Origin: Bacteriovoracaceae bacterium
GTDB taxonomy: Bacteria > Bdellovibrionota > Bacteriovoracia > Bacteriovoracales > Bacteriovoracaceae
Length of the DNA: 64,000 bases
NCBI GenBank assembly: GCA_024711325.1
Contig: JANJTC010000002.1
Coordinates: 310,001-374,000, forward strand
Direction: 5' to 3'
The notes beneath the pieces are model-generated. The model made no database searches and was not told the origin of the DNA. It saw nothing but the letters and a program-made list of their open reading frames with translations. Of the stretch, positions 26,377 through 34,629 are shown piece by piece. Both the position numbers and the translations under genes were made by a program. How positions within the stretch are numbered: the stretch's first letter is position 1; each line of letters starts with the position of its first letter.

Positions 26377-27415
26377 TCTCTATCAAAGGCAGATCACCTT
26401 AATTGGTGAAGAAGCCTTTGAAAAAATTCGCACCTCACGCATCCTGGTCATTGGAGCAGGAGGGTTAGGTTGTCCAGCTTTGCAGTATCTCGCTTCTTCG
26501 GGGGCCGGGGAAATAGGAATCCTGGACTTTGATATTGTGAGTGCTTCTAATCTTCAAAGGCAGATACTGTTTGAGATTAATGATGTTGGCCGTAAAAAAG
26601 TAGAAGCTGCAGCGGAGAAACTAAAGAGGCTTGCACCATTTTGTGAATTTCGAATTTATCCAGTCAGGCTCGATGAGATAAATGCTAATGAAGTTATTTC
26701 ACAATTTGATGTCATTTTGGATTGTACTGATAATTTTCATACTAAATTTCTTATTCACGACACTTGTTTTAAAAACGCTAAAGTATTAATTCAGGCGTCG
26801 GTATATCAGTTTGAAGGTCAGCTTCAGCTATTCGATTTTCGTCAACGACTAGGTCCATGCTTACGCTGTCTGTGGCCACTGGAACCCCTGGATGGATGTA
26901 CTGCTACATGTGCTGAAGCAGGTGTGATGGGGCCATTGTTGGGTGTCATAGGAAGTATGCAGGCAATGGAAGCATTGAAGCTCATTATTGGTAAAGAGCA
27001 CATCAATAATGGGGAAACCTTATTCGTGGACCTCATGTCCAGAGAATTTGATGTACGCCGCTTTCAGCAACTTAAAGACTGCGTTTGTTGTGTGAAGCAG
27101 GAGCATAGACCTAAGGAAATATTACAGGTTGATTTACCGCTTAAGCTCGATGAATTTGTTATTGTAGATGTTCGTTCGCTTGAAGAATCGGACCAGTGCA
27201 GCTTTATTAAGAAGCTCAAAGAAGAATATACCGTTTTACAGATCCCCTTAGAAAAGATTGATGATTTTGAGCTAGCGAATAATCAAAAATATCTTACAGT
27301 CTGTGCGCGGGGACTTAGATCTCTCAAGGCCTGTCATTTCCTCAGATCTCAAGGTCTGGAAGTTTACTCTCTTAGAGGGGGAACTCAACATATTTTAAAC
27401 ATGGAGAATGTATGA
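26351..27415 (+). CDS. moeB: MoeB-like MoaD-adenylating enzyme with C-terminal rhodanese domain
   Basis: The 354-residue product activates the MoaD C-terminus by adenylation and probably also sulfurates it. Residues 1 to about 245 are an E1-like ThiF/MoeB domain: VIGAGGLGCPALQYL nucleotide-binding loop, LQRQILF, DCTDNFHTKF, and zinc cysteines CLRC and CVCC. Residues about 260-354 form a rhodanese domain (IVDVRSLEES) with the probable catalytic cysteine in TVCARGLRS. The layout is that of MoeZ/MOCS3-type proteins. ATG 26351 has AAGGA ten bases upstream; the upstream in-frame TTG at 26321 has no support. Its stop overlaps the ATG of a 59-codon gene. Confidence 0.92.
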   Translation: MTTSITLSDLYQRQITLIGEEAFEKIRTSRILVIGAGGLGCPALQYLASSGAGEIGILDFDIVSASNLQRQILFEINDVGRKKVEAAAEKLKRLAPFCEFRIYPVRLDEINANEVISQFDVILDCTDNFHTKFLIHDTCFKNAKVLIQASVYQFEGQLQLFDFRQRLGPCLRCLWPLEPLDGCTATCAEAGVMGPLLGVIGSMQAMEALKLIIGKEHINNGETLFVDLMSREFDVRRFQQLKDCVCCVKQEHRPKEILQVDLPLKLDEFVIVDVRSLEESDQCSFIKKLKEEYTVLQIPLEKIDDFELANNQKYLTVCARGLRSLKACHFLRSQGLEVYSLRGGTQHILNMENV

Positions 27416-27591
27416 ATGATCAAAAATTGAACTATAAGGCCACTATGGATAAGCTTTTATATGATTTAAGAAAAACTTGTCATGCCATGATCGATCAGGA
27501 CTATGTTTCCGAGTCACCGATGAAACTTATGCGTGAAGCCTTAGACTATCTGGATCAGAAATATCTGGAAAATAAAGAAGGCGAAAAATGA
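27412..27591 (+). CDS. Small conserved-looking hypothetical protein, 59 residues
   Basis: This short gene fits exactly between moeB and nnrS: its ATG overlaps the moeB stop (ATGA) and its TGA overlaps the nnrS ATG (ATGA), so it is very likely translated by coupling. The product is soluble, charged and probably all helical, with a single Cys-His pair in KTCHAMIDQDYV and a KEGEK tail. I do not recognise the family. Its position suggests a role with NnrS or Moco handling, but nothing in the sequence proves one. Confidence 0.75.
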   Translation: MNDQKLNYKATMDKLLYDLRKTCHAMIDQDYVSESPMKLMREALDYLDQKYLENKEGEK

Positions 27592-28760
27592 ACAAACATC
27601 CAGTTTGGGGCCTGGCCTTTCGACCTTTCTTTTTGATGGGGTCATTATCGGGTGTATTGCTGATTACTTTTTGGGCCCTGTCTTTTTTTGAAGGTGAGCT
27701 TCCGACAAGTTTTTTTGATCCCATTATCTGGCATGCTCATGAAATGATCTATGGTTTTTCTATGGCGATAGTGGCCGGTTTCATCCTTACTGCGGGTGCC
27801 AATTGGACTGGAACCAAGGGTATTTCAGGAAATAAACTGATTATTCTGTTTTCCTTCTGGCTTGCGGGTCGATTAGTCTTTGCTCTTTCACTTTTTGAAC
27901 CTGCCATTCCACCTGTTATTTATCTTTTGGTCGATATGCTTTTTATCCCAGGCTTAATTTATGCTCTTGCTTCCCCGCTTATTAAGTCCGGGCAGTGGAG
28001 AAATATTCAGTTCCTGTTTGTATTTGCCCTGCTTGCTATAGGAAACCTTATTATTCATCTTGCCTCACTTGAGGTCATTGAATTCAATTACGCAAATAAA
28101 GGGATCTATCTAGGAGTAAATCTTATTCTGCTGATCCTGGTAATCATTGGAGGAAGAGTCGTTCCATTTTTTACGGCGAATGCCATTGCTGGACTCAAGA
28201 TAAGTAAAATTGATGTGATTGAAAAAGCAGTTCTCATCAGCGTTTGTAGTTATGTCTTTCTGGATTTTGTTGAAAAAGATGTAGGATATGCCGGTTGGGT
28301 GGCCCTTTTTGCCGCTGCCTTCAGTTTAGTCCGTTTGCTAGGTTGGAAGCCCTGGAAGACGATGAGATTTCCTATTCTCTGGATTCTCCATGTCGGTTAT
28401 TTGTGGATTGTTGTCGGCTTTCTGTTAATTTTTCTAAGCGATATCCTGGCCTTATTACCCCGCTCAGTAGCAATTCATGCTTTCACTGCCGGGGCCATGA
28501 GTACTTTCATCATTGGGATGATGTCCAGGGTTTCTCTCGGACACACCGGTCGGCCTCTTAAACTTGCCCGAGGTTTTGTGCTCTCATATATCTTTGTCAC
28601 AATATCTGGAATCATTCGGGTAGCGTCGGGCTTTCTGCCCGAATATTATGGGGAAGGAATTTTACTCTCTGGTATCTTCTGGGCCTTAAGTTTTCTAATT
28701 TTTATTTTATTCTATTTCGTGATCCTCATGTCACCACGAGCTGATGGAAGACCTGGTTAA
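27588..28760 (+). CDS. nnrS: NnrS family heme-copper membrane protein
   Basis: This 390-residue polytopic protein is a canonical NnrS. It begins WGLAFRPFFLMGSL and contains the signature WHAHEMIYGFSMAIVAGF followed by AGANWTG. About twelve hydrophobic helices follow, including GGRVVPFFTANA and the AFTAGAMSTFIIGMMSR motif. NnrS protects against NO-derived stress in denitrifiers. It ends the Moco operon and overlaps the preceding 59-codon gene by 4 bases. It is the second NnrS-type protein in the window and is much closer to the family consensus than the one at 5509. Its 3' end lies 2 bases from the end of the convergent MOSC gene. Confidence 0.94.
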   Translation: MNKHPVWGLAFRPFFLMGSLSGVLLITFWALSFFEGELPTSFFDPIIWHAHEMIYGFSMAIVAGFILTAGANWTGTKGISGNKLIILFSFWLAGRLVFALSLFEPAIPPVIYLLVDMLFIPGLIYALASPLIKSGQWRNIQFLFVFALLAIGNLIIHLASLEVIEFNYANKGIYLGVNLILLILVIIGGRVVPFFTANAIAGLKISKIDVIEKAVLISVCSYVFLDFVEKDVGYAGWVALFAAAFSLVRLLGWKPWKTMRFPILWILHVGYLWIVVGFLLIFLSDILALLPRSVAIHAFTAGAMSTFIIGMMSRVSLGHTGRPLKLARGFVLSYIFVTISGIIRVASGFLPEYYGEGILLSGIFWALSFLIFILFYFVILMSPRADGRPG

Positions 28761-28762
28761 AT

Positions 28763-29434
28763 TTACATCTCTCCCAGACGCTTACGATCATCAGGACGCA
28801 GACCTGTATTTAAGAATTCCCGCGCAGGCCTTCTCCAATTATCGGAGAGGGCCTCGTTTTGAACCATTGATTCTAAGACCCGTCTATCTAAGTTCACCAG
28901 AAGGGCCAGTACGCAACTTTCAAGGTTAAGTTCAGGATAGGGTCTATCCTTCAGTAAAATCTCATCCCCAACTCGAATTTTTCCAGGCTTGATAATCTTA
29001 AAAAACCAACCTGTTCTGGTGGTTTCTTGTACTAATCTCGCAAGTGAGTTTATTTGAAAATGTTGGTTAATTGTAGCACAAGGTTTCCGAGGTTCAGTCA
29101 CAGAGCAGAGAACTTCTCCAATCTGGTAGACATCACCGATACACACATTTTGCTCAGTAAGGCCTAAGGCGCTGACGTTTTCACCCATTGAACCAGCTAA
29201 AAATGGCGCCTCTGGAAATTGATTTCTCCAGTACTCATAATGCTCTTGTGGATAATAATGTATAACTCGCCTAGGCCCGCCGTGATGAAGCTTATTAAAA
29301 ACATCATCACCTTCGATATGATCAACAAAAATATTCAACTCCTGGGTGGCAGTCCTGTTGATAGACGAGATGATGGAGGCATTTTGGGGAAGTGGTGATG
29401 GTCTTCCCTTGAATAGATGGTGAATTTTTATCAT
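28763..29434 (-). CDS. MOSC-domain protein (YiiM-like)
   Basis: The 223-residue product is a MOSC (molybdenum cofactor sulfurase C-terminal) domain protein. Conserved features include DGDDVFN-like EGDDVFNKLHHGG, the GSMGENVS motif, and the cysteine in TEPRKPC that ligates the cofactor in relatives such as YiiM. YiiM and its kin reduce N-hydroxylated compounds using Moco, so a Moco-linked detoxification role is plausible. The gene follows the protoporphyrinogen-oxidase-like gene by 3 bases on the minus strand. Placement next to the Moco operon fits. Confidence 0.88.
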   Translation of the reverse strand: MIKIHHLFKGRPSPLPQNASIISSINRTATQELNIFVDHIEGDDVFNKLHHGGPRRVIHYYPQEHYEYWRNQFPEAPFLAGSMGENVSALGLTEQNVCIGDVYQIGEVLCSVTEPRKPCATINQHFQINSLARLVQETTRTGWFFKIIKPGKIRVGDEILLKDRPYPELNLESCVLALLVNLDRRVLESMVQNEALSDNWRRPAREFLNTGLRPDDRKRLGEM

Positions 29435-29437
29435 ATT

Positions 29438-30643
29438 CTACTTTAGTAAGGATGTTTGCTCGATCATTGATCGCAAGCTTATACCATCAGTATAATTGCC
29501 AAAGAAAACTATTCCAGGTTTTTGTGACAAAACTTTTTTGATCTGATTGATGGCCCTAAATCTTTTTTCATCGTAAAGCGGTAGTCCGGTTTTCCATGCT
29601 TTTAAGGAATGTTCCAGTATGAGAGAGATTTTTAAATGCGGAAATTTCTGGTTAATTTCCTTAAATATTTCTTCTTCTGTAACTATTCCTTTGCAAACAA
29701 CAGAATAGCAATGAGCTGAATAGTTTGAAGGGAATACTTCTGACTGATGAATGATTCCAAGGATTGGCCCTCCATACTTTTGAGGAATGAGCATTCCAAA
29801 ACTTTTATTAAGTTCCGGTATTTCTTCTTTCATAAAAAAAGACATAGTCGTCATGGGTCTGTACTCAATTCCTTTAAGTAATCTGGCAATATCAGGTTCA
29901 AATGCTTCTACTAATTGGGCGGCGTCAGAAGCATTGGTGCATATGGCGGTGTTAGGTTTTAGAATAAAACTGTCCGGTAAAGGTTGAATGCGATCCTTAA
30001 CCTCCTCATGCAAGCGATCAATTAAAGTCTGCATCCCACCCTTAAAACTAATTGAGCCTTTGATTTTTTTGGCCGCTTCTTTTTTTATCTCTGATTTGAA
30101 AAATTTGATGAAAGAATAGTAGTTGGAAAATTTACGTTCTTGGGAAAATGGAAAAAGACTCAAAAAATGTAATTCATGGGCCTGGGCCCCATAGATGCCT
30201 TGCAGAGCAGGTGAAAGTAGTTCTTCGACATATTTTCTCCCTAATAGAGGTAAGAAGATATCTTCGACTGAAGAGCTTTCCGTTACTGGAGGTAAGTCTT
30301 TACTCATTTTAAAGAGAATTTTTGCTAATAAAGACAATGAAAACGGAGAAATCAGTCCACCTTCTTTATAAATCCAACGTTTTAATTTTTTCTGGGCATC
30401 CAGATAGGGTAATCCAAGCTCTTGAATGAAGTTTTCAGCTTTAGCATTCATGTAGAGAGTACTGGCAGCACTTTCCACAGGACCATATTCAGTTAATTTC
30501 GTAGATATTTTACCGCCCACTTTCTCTTTTTCATAAAGCGTGAAAGGAGTACCCAACTTTTTTAGTCGGTAGGCCAGAGAGAGGCCGGCAAAACCTGCTC
30601 CATAAATATAAACATGCTGATCTAGATTTAGTGTTCCTAACAT
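29438..30643 (-). CDS. FAD-dependent protoporphyrinogen-oxidase-like protein
   Basis: The 401-residue product is a flavin amine-oxidase-fold protein. It starts with a dinucleotide-binding loop (VYIYGAGFAGLSLAYRL) and a GGKI motif with EKEKVGGKIST and YGPVESAAST, the layout of HemY/HemG-type protoporphyrinogen oxidases; LLSPALQGIYGA also fits that group. Such enzymes oxidise protoporphyrinogen IX to protoporphyrin IX, or in Gram-positives coproporphyrinogen. Whether this one acts in heme synthesis or is a related desaturase is open. The ATG at 30643 is chosen; a GTG one codon earlier is possible. No clear Shine-Dalgarno sequence is seen. It forms a two-gene unit with the MOSC gene. Confidence 0.68.
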   Translation of the reverse strand: MLGTLNLDQHVYIYGAGFAGLSLAYRLKKLGTPFTLYEKEKVGGKISTKLTEYGPVESAASTLYMNAKAENFIQELGLPYLDAQKKLKRWIYKEGGLISPFSLSLLAKILFKMSKDLPPVTESSSVEDIFLPLLGRKYVEELLSPALQGIYGAQAHELHFLSLFPFSQERKFSNYYSFIKFFKSEIKKEAAKKIKGSISFKGGMQTLIDRLHEEVKDRIQPLPDSFILKPNTAICTNASDAAQLVEAFEPDIARLLKGIEYRPMTTMSFFMKEEIPELNKSFGMLIPQKYGGPILGIIHQSEVFPSNYSAHCYSVVCKGIVTEEEIFKEINQKFPHLKISLILEHSLKAWKTGLPLYDEKRFRAINQIKKVLSQKPGIVFFGNYTDGISLRSMIEQTSLLK

Positions 30644-30706
30644 CACAGCACTGTCTCATAGTGAAGCTGAATAAAACCTGATATTACTCAGGGAAATTTA
30701 TGATAA

Positions 30707-30722
30707 GTACAATATATGGGGT
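30707..30722. promoter_or_regulatory. Candidate NrdR box 1
   Basis: The 16-mer from 30707 agrees at 12 positions with the NrdR-box consensus as I remember it (ACACWATATATWGTGT). NrdR represses ribonucleotide reductase genes. A second box follows 41 bases on, close to four helical turns, and both lie upstream of nrdJ. Confidence 0.5.
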
Positions 30723-30747
30723 ATTGTCAAAGAAGTGACGCCATTTT

Positions 30748-30763
30748 TTACTAGATATTGTAT
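30748..30763. promoter_or_regulatory. Candidate NrdR box 2
   Basis: This 16-mer (CTAGATATTGTAT core) also agrees with the NrdR-box consensus at 12 of 16 positions. Paired boxes an integral number of helical turns apart are the usual NrdR operator arrangement. Confidence 0.5.
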
Positions 30764-30824
30764 TGACGTAATTTCTTAATCACTCAATCATAAAATCTAA
30801 GCAAAACATTCCGGGAGGGTATCA

Positions 30825-33800
30825 GTGAAGATCAAAAGAGTTTTTACCAAGAAAGGTAAAGGTCCCTACGCAGATCAAACATACGTAAAAAAAATAAGTG
30901 AAGTCAGAAACGTCGATGGCTCTAAGAAAATGGCGATGGAAGTAACTGTTCCAGAGGCCTGGTCACAAGTGGCAGCAGACATTCTTGCGCAAAAGTATTT
31001 TCGAAAGCAAGGTGTTCCACAGTTGGATGATGCAGGAAAAGTTTTGCATGATGAGAATGGCCAGCCGTTACTAGGCAGTGAAACCGATGCACGTCAGGTG
31101 TTTAATCGTCTCGCTGATTGTTGGACTTCATGGGGGAGTCGTTATAACTATTTCAACACCAAAGAAGATGCTGAAGCATTTAGGGACGAGATTGCCTACA
31201 CCTTGTCACACCAGATGGCCGCACCAAATTCTCCACAGTGGTTTAATACTGGTTTGTTCACCTCTTATGGGCTTTCAGGAAATCCTCAAGGTCATTACTA
31301 TGTAGATCCTAAAACAGAAAAGTTAATGAAATCGACTTCTGCCTATGAGCGACCTCAACCCCATGCTTGTTTTATCCAGTCCATCAAAGATGACCTGGTT
31401 AATGAGGGTGGGATTATGGACCTTTGGAGCCGTGAGGCCCGATTGTTTAAATATGGATCAGGAACTGGAACAAACTTTTCAAATATTCGTGGAGATGGCG
31501 AGAGACTTTCCGGCGGTGGATATTCATCGGGGCTAATGTCATTTTTAAAAATTGGCGATCGTGCGGCTGGTGCCATCAAGTCCGGTGGAACTACACGTAG
31601 GGCCGCAAAAATGATTTGTCTGGATCTTGATCATCCTGACATTGAAGAGTTTGTTACATGGAAAGTAAAAGAAGAGAGGAAAGTTGCTTCTTTGGTCACA
31701 GGATCAAAAATTTGTAAAAAGCATATTGATAATATCTTTAAGGCGATTGTCAATTCCGCTCTTGCCGGAGAGGAAAAATTCACTCCTAAAGCAAATCATG
31801 CTCTAAAGACAGCACTGAAGGAAGCAAATAGGGATATGGTTCCTATGAACTATGTTTCCCGTACCATCGATTTGGCAAGACAAGGATTCGAGTCTATTGA
31901 ATTTGAGGTTTACGATACAGATTGGAATTCTGAAGCTTATAATACAGTCTCCGGTCAAAATTCAAATAACTCCATACGTATTCCAAATAGTTTCTTTAAG
32001 AGTCTTGAGCAAGATTCCGATTGGGATCTAATCGCCCGCAGTGACAAAAAAGTGGTCAAAAAACTAAAGGCCCGTGATCTTTGGAATAAGATTAATGAAG
32101 CCGCCTGGCAGTGTGCTGATCCAGGTGTTCAATTCGATGACACAATTAACGAGTGGCATACGTGTCCGGAAGATGGACGTATCAATGCTTCTAATCCTTG
32201 TTCTGAATATATGTTCCTGGATGATACAGCCTGTAATTTAGCTTCATTAAATCTTGTCACGTTCATTGATCCTGTTACGAATATGTTTGATGTTGATAAA
32301 TATATTCATGCTTGTGAATTGTGGACCATGGTGCTGGAGATTTCTGTTCTCATGGCACAATTTCCGTCAAAAGAAATTGCAGAAAGATCTTTTAAGTATA
32401 GAACACTGGGGCTTGGTTACGCCAACATTGGAGCACTTTTGATGATCATGGGAATTCCTTATGATTCTGAAAAAGGTCGAAATGTCGCTGGGGCCCTGGC
32501 AGCAGTCATGGGTGGAACCGCCTATAAAGTTTCGGCTTTGATGGCAAAAGAGCATGGCCCATTTAAAGGTTATGAAAATAACAAAGAACATATGCTCAAA
32601 GTTATTCGTAACCATCGACGTGCTGTTTATGCATCGACAGCTTCTGAATATGAGGGGCTGACTGTCACTCCTCAAGGACTGAATCCGAAGTACGTTGATA
32701 GCTTCCTGGTTGATGCGGCCAAAGCTGCCTGGGATGATGCTTTAGCTCTTGGTGAAAAGCACGGTTTTAGAAATGCACAGACCACAGTACTTGCTCCTAC
32801 CGGAACCATTGGTTTAGTAATGGATTGTGACACTACCGGAATTGAACCAGATTTTTCTTTGGTTAAATTTAAAAAGCTTGCCGGTGGTGGGTATTTCAAA
32901 ATTATTAACCAATCTGTTCCAAGAGCTTTAAGAAGTCTTGGGTATAAAGAAAAAGAAATAGAAGACATTATTAATCATGCAGTGGGTAGGGGAACGCTTG
33001 TGGGGTCACCTACTCTGACACATGAGCAATTACGTCAAAAAGGTTTCAGTGATGAGAAAATTTCATTGATTGAAGCCCATTTAGCAACCGCCTTTGACAT
33101 CACATTTGCCTTCACTCGTTACATCCTGGGAGACGAATTCCTGGCCAGCACTTTAAAATTGTCTGAGGAACAGATTAATCACCCTGAGCTTAATGTGCTT
33201 AAGGCGATTGGCTTTAGTGATGAAGAAATCCGTCAAGCTACTGATTTCGTCTGTGGGACTATGACTTTAGAAGGAGCACCTTTGTTGAAAGAGGAGCATC
33301 TTCCAGTATTTGATTGTGCTAACAAATGCGGACGTTATGGCACACGAATCATTTCAGCTTCAGGACATATTCGAATGATGGCAGCTGCGCAGCCATATCT
33401 TTCGGGTGCTATTTCAAAAACAATTAACATGCCAAATGATTGCTCAGTAAAAGATATTGCCGACGCTTATATTCTTTCATGGCAACTGATGGTTAAGGCC
33501 AATGCGATATACAGAGATGGATCAAAACTTTCTCAACCTCTGAATGCTGCGGCCTTTGAAGATCTTGCCTTGATGGATTCTGATACTCCTCAAAATGAGA
33601 AGATCATGATGATGGCAGAAAAAATCGTCGAGAAGATTGTTTATAAAGAAGTCTCTTCGAGGAAGAGTCTGCCTAATCGTCGAATCGGTTATACTCAAAA
33701 GGCCAATATTGCCGGTCATAAAGTCTATTTACGGACCGGTCAGTACAATGATGGATCCCTGGGTGAAATTTTCATTGATATGCATAAGGAAGGGGCCGCT

Positions 33801-34322
33801 TATCGCTCGCTTATGAACTGCTTCTCAATTGCCATTTCATTGGGGCTTCAGTATGGAGTTCCTTTGGAAGAGTTCGTTGATGCCTTTACCTTCACACGTT
33901 TCGAGCCAAATGGGGTAGTTACCGGTCATGATAATATTAAAATGGCCACTTCTGTAATTGATTACATCTTCCGGGATTTGGCATGTCGCTATTTAGGTCG
34001 TCATGATCTGGTTCATGTTAAACCTAGTGACTTAAAACCAGGATCTATTCAAGATGAGGATGAAGCAACTGAAGAACCCCTTCTTGCCATCATGGAAAAG
34101 CAACAAGTTCAGTATGCTGATGGGCAAACGTCAGTTCAAACGCAAAAAGTCTTTACCCCTGAAGCCGATTATAAAATGACTGAAGTTGCCAGAAAACGTC
34201 AGATGGCAAAAGTTAAAGGTTACGAAGGTGACCCTTGTCCTGAATGTCAGAGTTTTACCATGGTTAGAAACGGTTCCTGTTTAAAATGTGATTCCTGCGG
34301 AACAACCACCGGCTGTTCTTAA
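30825..34322 (+). CDS. nrdJ: Adenosylcobalamin-dependent class II ribonucleotide reductase NrdJ
   Basis: This 1165-residue enzyme reduces ribonucleotides to deoxyribonucleotides using adenosylcobalamin, so it works with or without oxygen. It has the class I/II fold markers NSPQWFNTG, the active-site stretch [19 protein letters not shown], and LAPTGTIG, then the long C-terminal extension ending in a zinc-ribbon-like CPECQSF and [10 protein letters not shown] with cysteines for re-reduction. The length is typical of the long bacterial NrdJ form. The start is GTG at 30825, supported by GGGAGGG six bases upstream; no ATG nearby fits. Two candidate NrdR boxes precede it and a strong terminator follows. 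The cell must make or import B12. Confidence 0.96.
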   Translation: MKIKRVFTKKGKGPYADQTYVKKISEVRNVDGSKKMAMEVTVPEAWSQVAADILAQKYFRKQGVPQLDDAGKVLHDENGQPLLGSETDARQVFNRLADCWTSWGSRYNYFNTKEDAEAFRDEIAYTLSHQMAAPNSPQWFNTGLFTSYGLSGNPQGHYYVDPKTEKLMKSTSAYERPQPHACFIQSIKDDLVNEGGIMDLWSREARLFKYGSGTGTNFSNIRGDGERLSGGGYSSGLMSFLKIGDRAAGAIKSGGTTRRAAKMICLDLDHPDIEEFVTWKVKEERKVASLVTGSKICKKHIDNIFKAIVNSALAGEEKFTPKANHALKTALKEANRDMVPMNYVSRTIDLARQGFESIEFEVYDTDWNSEAYNTVSGQNSNNSIRIPNSFFKSLEQDSDWDLIARSDKKVVKKLKARDLWNKINEAAWQCADPGVQFDDTINEWHTCPEDGRINASNPCSEYMFLDDTACNLASLNLVTFIDPVTNMFDVDKYIHACELWTMVLEISVLMAQFPSKEIAERSFKYRTLGLGYANIGALLMIMGIPYDSEKGRNVAGALAAVMGGTAYKVSALMAKEHGPFKGYENNKEHMLKVIRNHRRAVYASTASEYEGLTVTPQGLNPKYVDSFLVDAAKAAWDDALALGEKHGFRNAQTTVLAPTGTIGLVMDCDTTGIEPDFSLVKFKKLAGGGYFKIINQSVPRALRSLGYKEKEIEDIINHAVGRGTLVGSPTLTHEQLRQKGFSDEKISLIEAHLATAFDITFAFTRYILGDEFLASTLKLSEEQINHPELNVLKAIGFSDEEIRQATDFVCGTMTLEGAPLLKEEHLPVFDCANKCGRYGTRIISASGHIRMMAAAQPYLSGAISKTINMPNDCSVKDIADAYILSWQLMVKANAIYRDGSKLSQPLNAAAFEDLALMDSDTPQNEKIMMMAEKIVEKIVYKEVSSRKSLPNRRIGYTQKANIAGHKVYLRTGQYNDGSLGEIFIDMHKEGAAYRSLMNCFSIAISLGLQYGVPLEEFVDAFTFTRFEPNGVVTGHDNIKMATSVIDYIFRDLACRYLGRHDLVHVKPSDLKPGSIQDEDEATEEPLLAIMEKQQVQYADGQTSVQTQKVFTPEADYKMTEVARKRQMAKVKGYEGDPCPECQSFTMVRNGSCLKCDSCGTTTGCS

Positions 34323-34350
34323 TCAACTAAACCATTAAATTCCTTAGAAG

Positions 34351-34380
34351 AGGCCCTCATTAATTGAGGGCCTTTTTTTT
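34351..34380 (+). terminator. Rho-independent terminator after nrdJ
   Basis: AGGCCCTC and GAGGGCCT form an 8-bp stem around a 7-base loop (ATTAATT), followed directly by a run of eight Ts. Confidence 0.93.
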
Positions 34381-34392
34381 ATTTTTCAATCC

Positions 34393-34404
34393 TGATTTGT
34401 ATTA
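34393..34404. promoter_or_regulatory. FNR-like site of tatA-narK
   Basis: TGATTTGTATTA, within the inverted repeat CCTGAT...ATTAGG, is centred at 34398.5. TAATAT at 34428-34433 is exactly at class II distance, predicting a start near 34440, just before the AAAGGAG and ATG of tatA. Confidence 0.5.
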
Positions 34405-34455
34405 GGTTTTCTCATGAAATCCTCCTGTAATATCTAAATTATTAAAGGAGATCAT

Positions 34456-34629
34456 ATGTTCGGATTAGGTGTAGGGGAAATCGCAATTGTCGTCTTGATT
34501 GTTGTCCTTTTTTTTGGCCCAAAAAAATTACCACAATTAGGTAAGGGCATTGGACAGGCAATTCGTGAATTTAAAAATGCTGGAACCGAACTTAACTCTG
34601 AATCTGATGAGCAAAAGAGGAAATCATGA
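34456..34629 (+). CDS. tatA: Twin-arginine translocase subunit TatA
   Basis: This 57-residue protein is a TatA/TatE-type translocase subunit: a short N-terminus, one hydrophobic helix (EIAIVVLIVVLFF), the conserved FGPKKLPQLGKGIG hinge and amphipathic helix, and a charged tail. TatA oligomerises to let folded Tat substrates cross the inner membrane. AAAGGAG precedes the ATG, and the stop overlaps the narK ATG (ATGA). No tatB or tatC is in the window. Pairing tatA with a nitrate transporter under an FNR-like site suggests it raises Tat capacity during nitrate respiration, for example for ActB; this is inference. Confidence 0.92.
   Translation: MFGLGVGEIAIVVLIVVLFFGPKKLPQLGKGIGQAIREFKNAGTELNSESDEQKRKS

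Noticed and set aside
30677..30692. CCTGATATTACTCAGG as a class II site for the protoporphyrinogen-oxidase-like gene
   Set aside because: The start it predicts fits the ATG at 30643, but the hexamer at the proper place (GACAGT) is not a credible -10 box.
30763..30796. TTGACG and TAAAAT as the nrdJ promoter
   Set aside because: The spacer is 22 bases, too long for a standard sigma-70 promoter.
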